Positions 11,943 to 64,000 of a DNA stretch of 64,000 nt are shown piece after piece. Position numbers and translations under genes: made by a program. Origin of the DNA: Chrysomallon squamiferum (lineage: Eukaryota > Mollusca > Gastropoda > Neomphalida > Peltospiridae); the NCBI GenBank assembly GCA_012295275.1, contig CM022667.1:17474745-17538744 (forward strand), read 5' to 3'. Below the pieces are notes generated by a model. The model saw nothing but the letters and a program-made list of their open reading frames with translations. It searched no databases and was not told the DNA's origin. The first letter of the stretch is position 1. Each line of letters begins with the position of its first letter.

Positions 11943-12379
11943 TACAATTAAAAACAAAAATCAGATTTATTTTGCAATAACATCCACAGGAGTTCACATT
12001 TGTGACTTCCATGTCAGAAGTTTAATTTTTATTTTGTAACAGTTTGATTGTACACATACATTCATGCTGCTGTTATCAACAACATTGCTGCAACACTCCT
12101 TATGAGGTAAATTGGATTTATCACTGGGATAATTAAAAATCAGTCTTTATTTTTTTAGTCAGTAGTTCCTGATCCTGAAATTAAAAGAATAAAAGAAATA
12201 AAAAATGAAAAATAATTATACTGACTTGTTACCCCATTCCAAAAAAAAAAAATTAACTTTAACACCTCATATCTCATTCTTAATTTTTCTTTTTTTTTTA
12301 CAAGATATGGAGATTTTCCGTTATTGGCCAAAATATTATCTTAATATTGCTAGCAGTTTTTATATAAAGCCAAAATCAA

Positions 12380-13100
12380 ATCCAGATATGAAAAATCAGT
12401 TTCAGAGTCCTGGAACTGCCTTTCTTATGTTTCATTGTAGTTATTTTTTAGGGCAGCCTTTGGAACAGTTAGTATTGCAGGCGATGACACCCATACACAT
12501 CATCAGAATTATGGTGAGATGTGAGTGATTTGTCAAGGTTAGCACCTGCTGAAGTTGAAACAGGGGATTAACAATGGGAAGAAAACCCAAATGCCCCTAC
12601 ATACATCATTCTGCTGATCCTCATGTTGATGAGTGATAGCAATCTAGTTCTGTCTGTATCTTCCACCAGTTGGTTCTGCTGGAGCAAAGCAAGGTCTGTT
12701 ATCAGGTCCCCATTAAAAGGGAAAAAATGCCAGTCCTTTGGAATCATAGACATGCACCTCATTCATGACAGATGAAATATTGTACATATATACTGTCTCT
12801 CCAATATGTGAATTCATACAGACATCCATCACTTTGTTGTAAGCATGTTTTAAGGGACCATAAAGAACCTGATCTAGGGCTGTATGGAGGCAATGTTAGC
12901 ATGACAATACGGTTATCCCCAGCCAGGTCAACAACATGTAACGTGTGATCCTGGTGCCTGGAATGAGAAGAATTTTGTGCTCCTTTACATTTTTTGTCAG
13001 AGCATCATTGTTCTTTAGAAAAATCACTAAATATGCTAACAATAACCAACAGATGGTAACACGTTTCAGTCATATCCATTCAGATAGCCTGGATAGGGGG
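12380..13100 (-). pseudogene. Jerky/pogo-type DDE transposase remnant
   Basis: Minus-strand reading with several frame changes recovers the C-terminal half of a DDE_1 transposase. Segments in order: HVVDLAGDNRIVMLTLPPYS, then LYGPLKTCLQQSDG, then a FFPFNGDLITD stretch matching the TGIYPFN-type motif, then PVSTSAGANLDKS and a PKAALKNNY-like tail near 12450. Order and spacing fit the family, but stops and frameshifts are frequent. The plus-strand open frame at 12205..12528 overlaps it and is regarded as antisense noise. Confidence 0.7.
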
Positions 13101-13257
13101 TGAAACATCTTACCCCTCCTCCCCTATATGTATGTATTTATGCTTATGTTAAAAAACCCAGTAAATTATATCAATAAAGAAATAAAAATGATTAAATTAC
13201 AAACAGAAAGTTGTCTAAACAATAGTAGTTGTGTGGTTTATGTAACCAATTACTCAC

Positions 13258-64000
<50,743 letters not shown>

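Larger units (their letters stand above)
8500..12370. other. AT-rich non-coding stretch with microsatellites
   Basis: No exon of DHX35 or another gene could be supported here, although the short last exon of DHX35 could be hidden in it. Contains poly-T and poly-A runs and the separately listed (TA)n, (CA)n, (GT)n and (TTA)n tracts. There is a short G-run/hairpin-like spot near 9076..9106 (gatggggattctttccccat). Confidence 0.6.

Noticed and set aside
12205-12528. 107-residue plus-strand open frame after a poly-T tract
   Set aside because: Overlaps the minus-strand Jerky-type transposase remnant in its 3' part. No recognisable motif and no matching splice partner.

Overview
The window is AT-rich, intron-rich eukaryotic DNA dense in microsatellites and decayed DNA transposons. 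It reads as a lophotrochozoan invertebrate genome, most likely a cephalopod mollusc such as an octopus. That is inferred from the very long introns, the neuropeptide-type receptor and the repeat style; no sequence search could be run. There is no bacterial or viral gene layout, and most long open frames are microsatellite artefacts.

The backbone is a minus-strand gene for the DEAH-box RNA helicase DHX35. Nineteen exons with matching splice phases were mapped from 63944 down to 13258. The 5' part of the gene (including motif I) lies beyond base 64000, and the short last exon was not found. Motifs II (DEAH), III (SAT), V and VI are all present. One exon (55188..55282) is missing a single base, so its frame is broken in this assembly, and motif V carries a Thr-to-Ala change.

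Exons 17 and 18 of DHX35 are separated by an intron of about 34.4 kb. Inside it, on the opposite strand, is an intronless coding region for a rhodopsin-class (class A) G-protein-coupled receptor of 446 residues (39841..41181). A splice acceptor lies just upstream. The receptor has seven N-glycosylation sequons in its N-terminus, lacks the usual extracellular disulphide cysteines, and has altered DRY and NPxxY motifs.

The left 13 kb holds a degraded pogo/Tigger-type transposase (62..1401) with a candidate right end near 2303, an unrecognised minus-strand exon (2583..2724), a diverged duplicated segment (about 3.4 kb and 5.6 kb), and the last two exons of an unrecognised plus-strand gene (6852..7431). 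It also holds an internally deleted mariner transposase (about 7.8-8.4 kb, minus) and a Jerky/pogo-type DDE remnant (about 12.4-13.1 kb, minus). Further remnants lie in DHX35 introns: a Harbinger-like fold-back element (24334..25782), Tigger fragments (30.5 kb plus, 54.5 kb minus), a hAT-type short element with 8-bp target duplications (36382..36828), a perfect-looking hairpin beside exon 17 (51331..51481), another transposase-like fragment (59.25-59.76 kb, minus) and a tRNA-like promoter relic (62.3 kb). The rest is AT-rich intronic or intergenic sequence with simple repeats.
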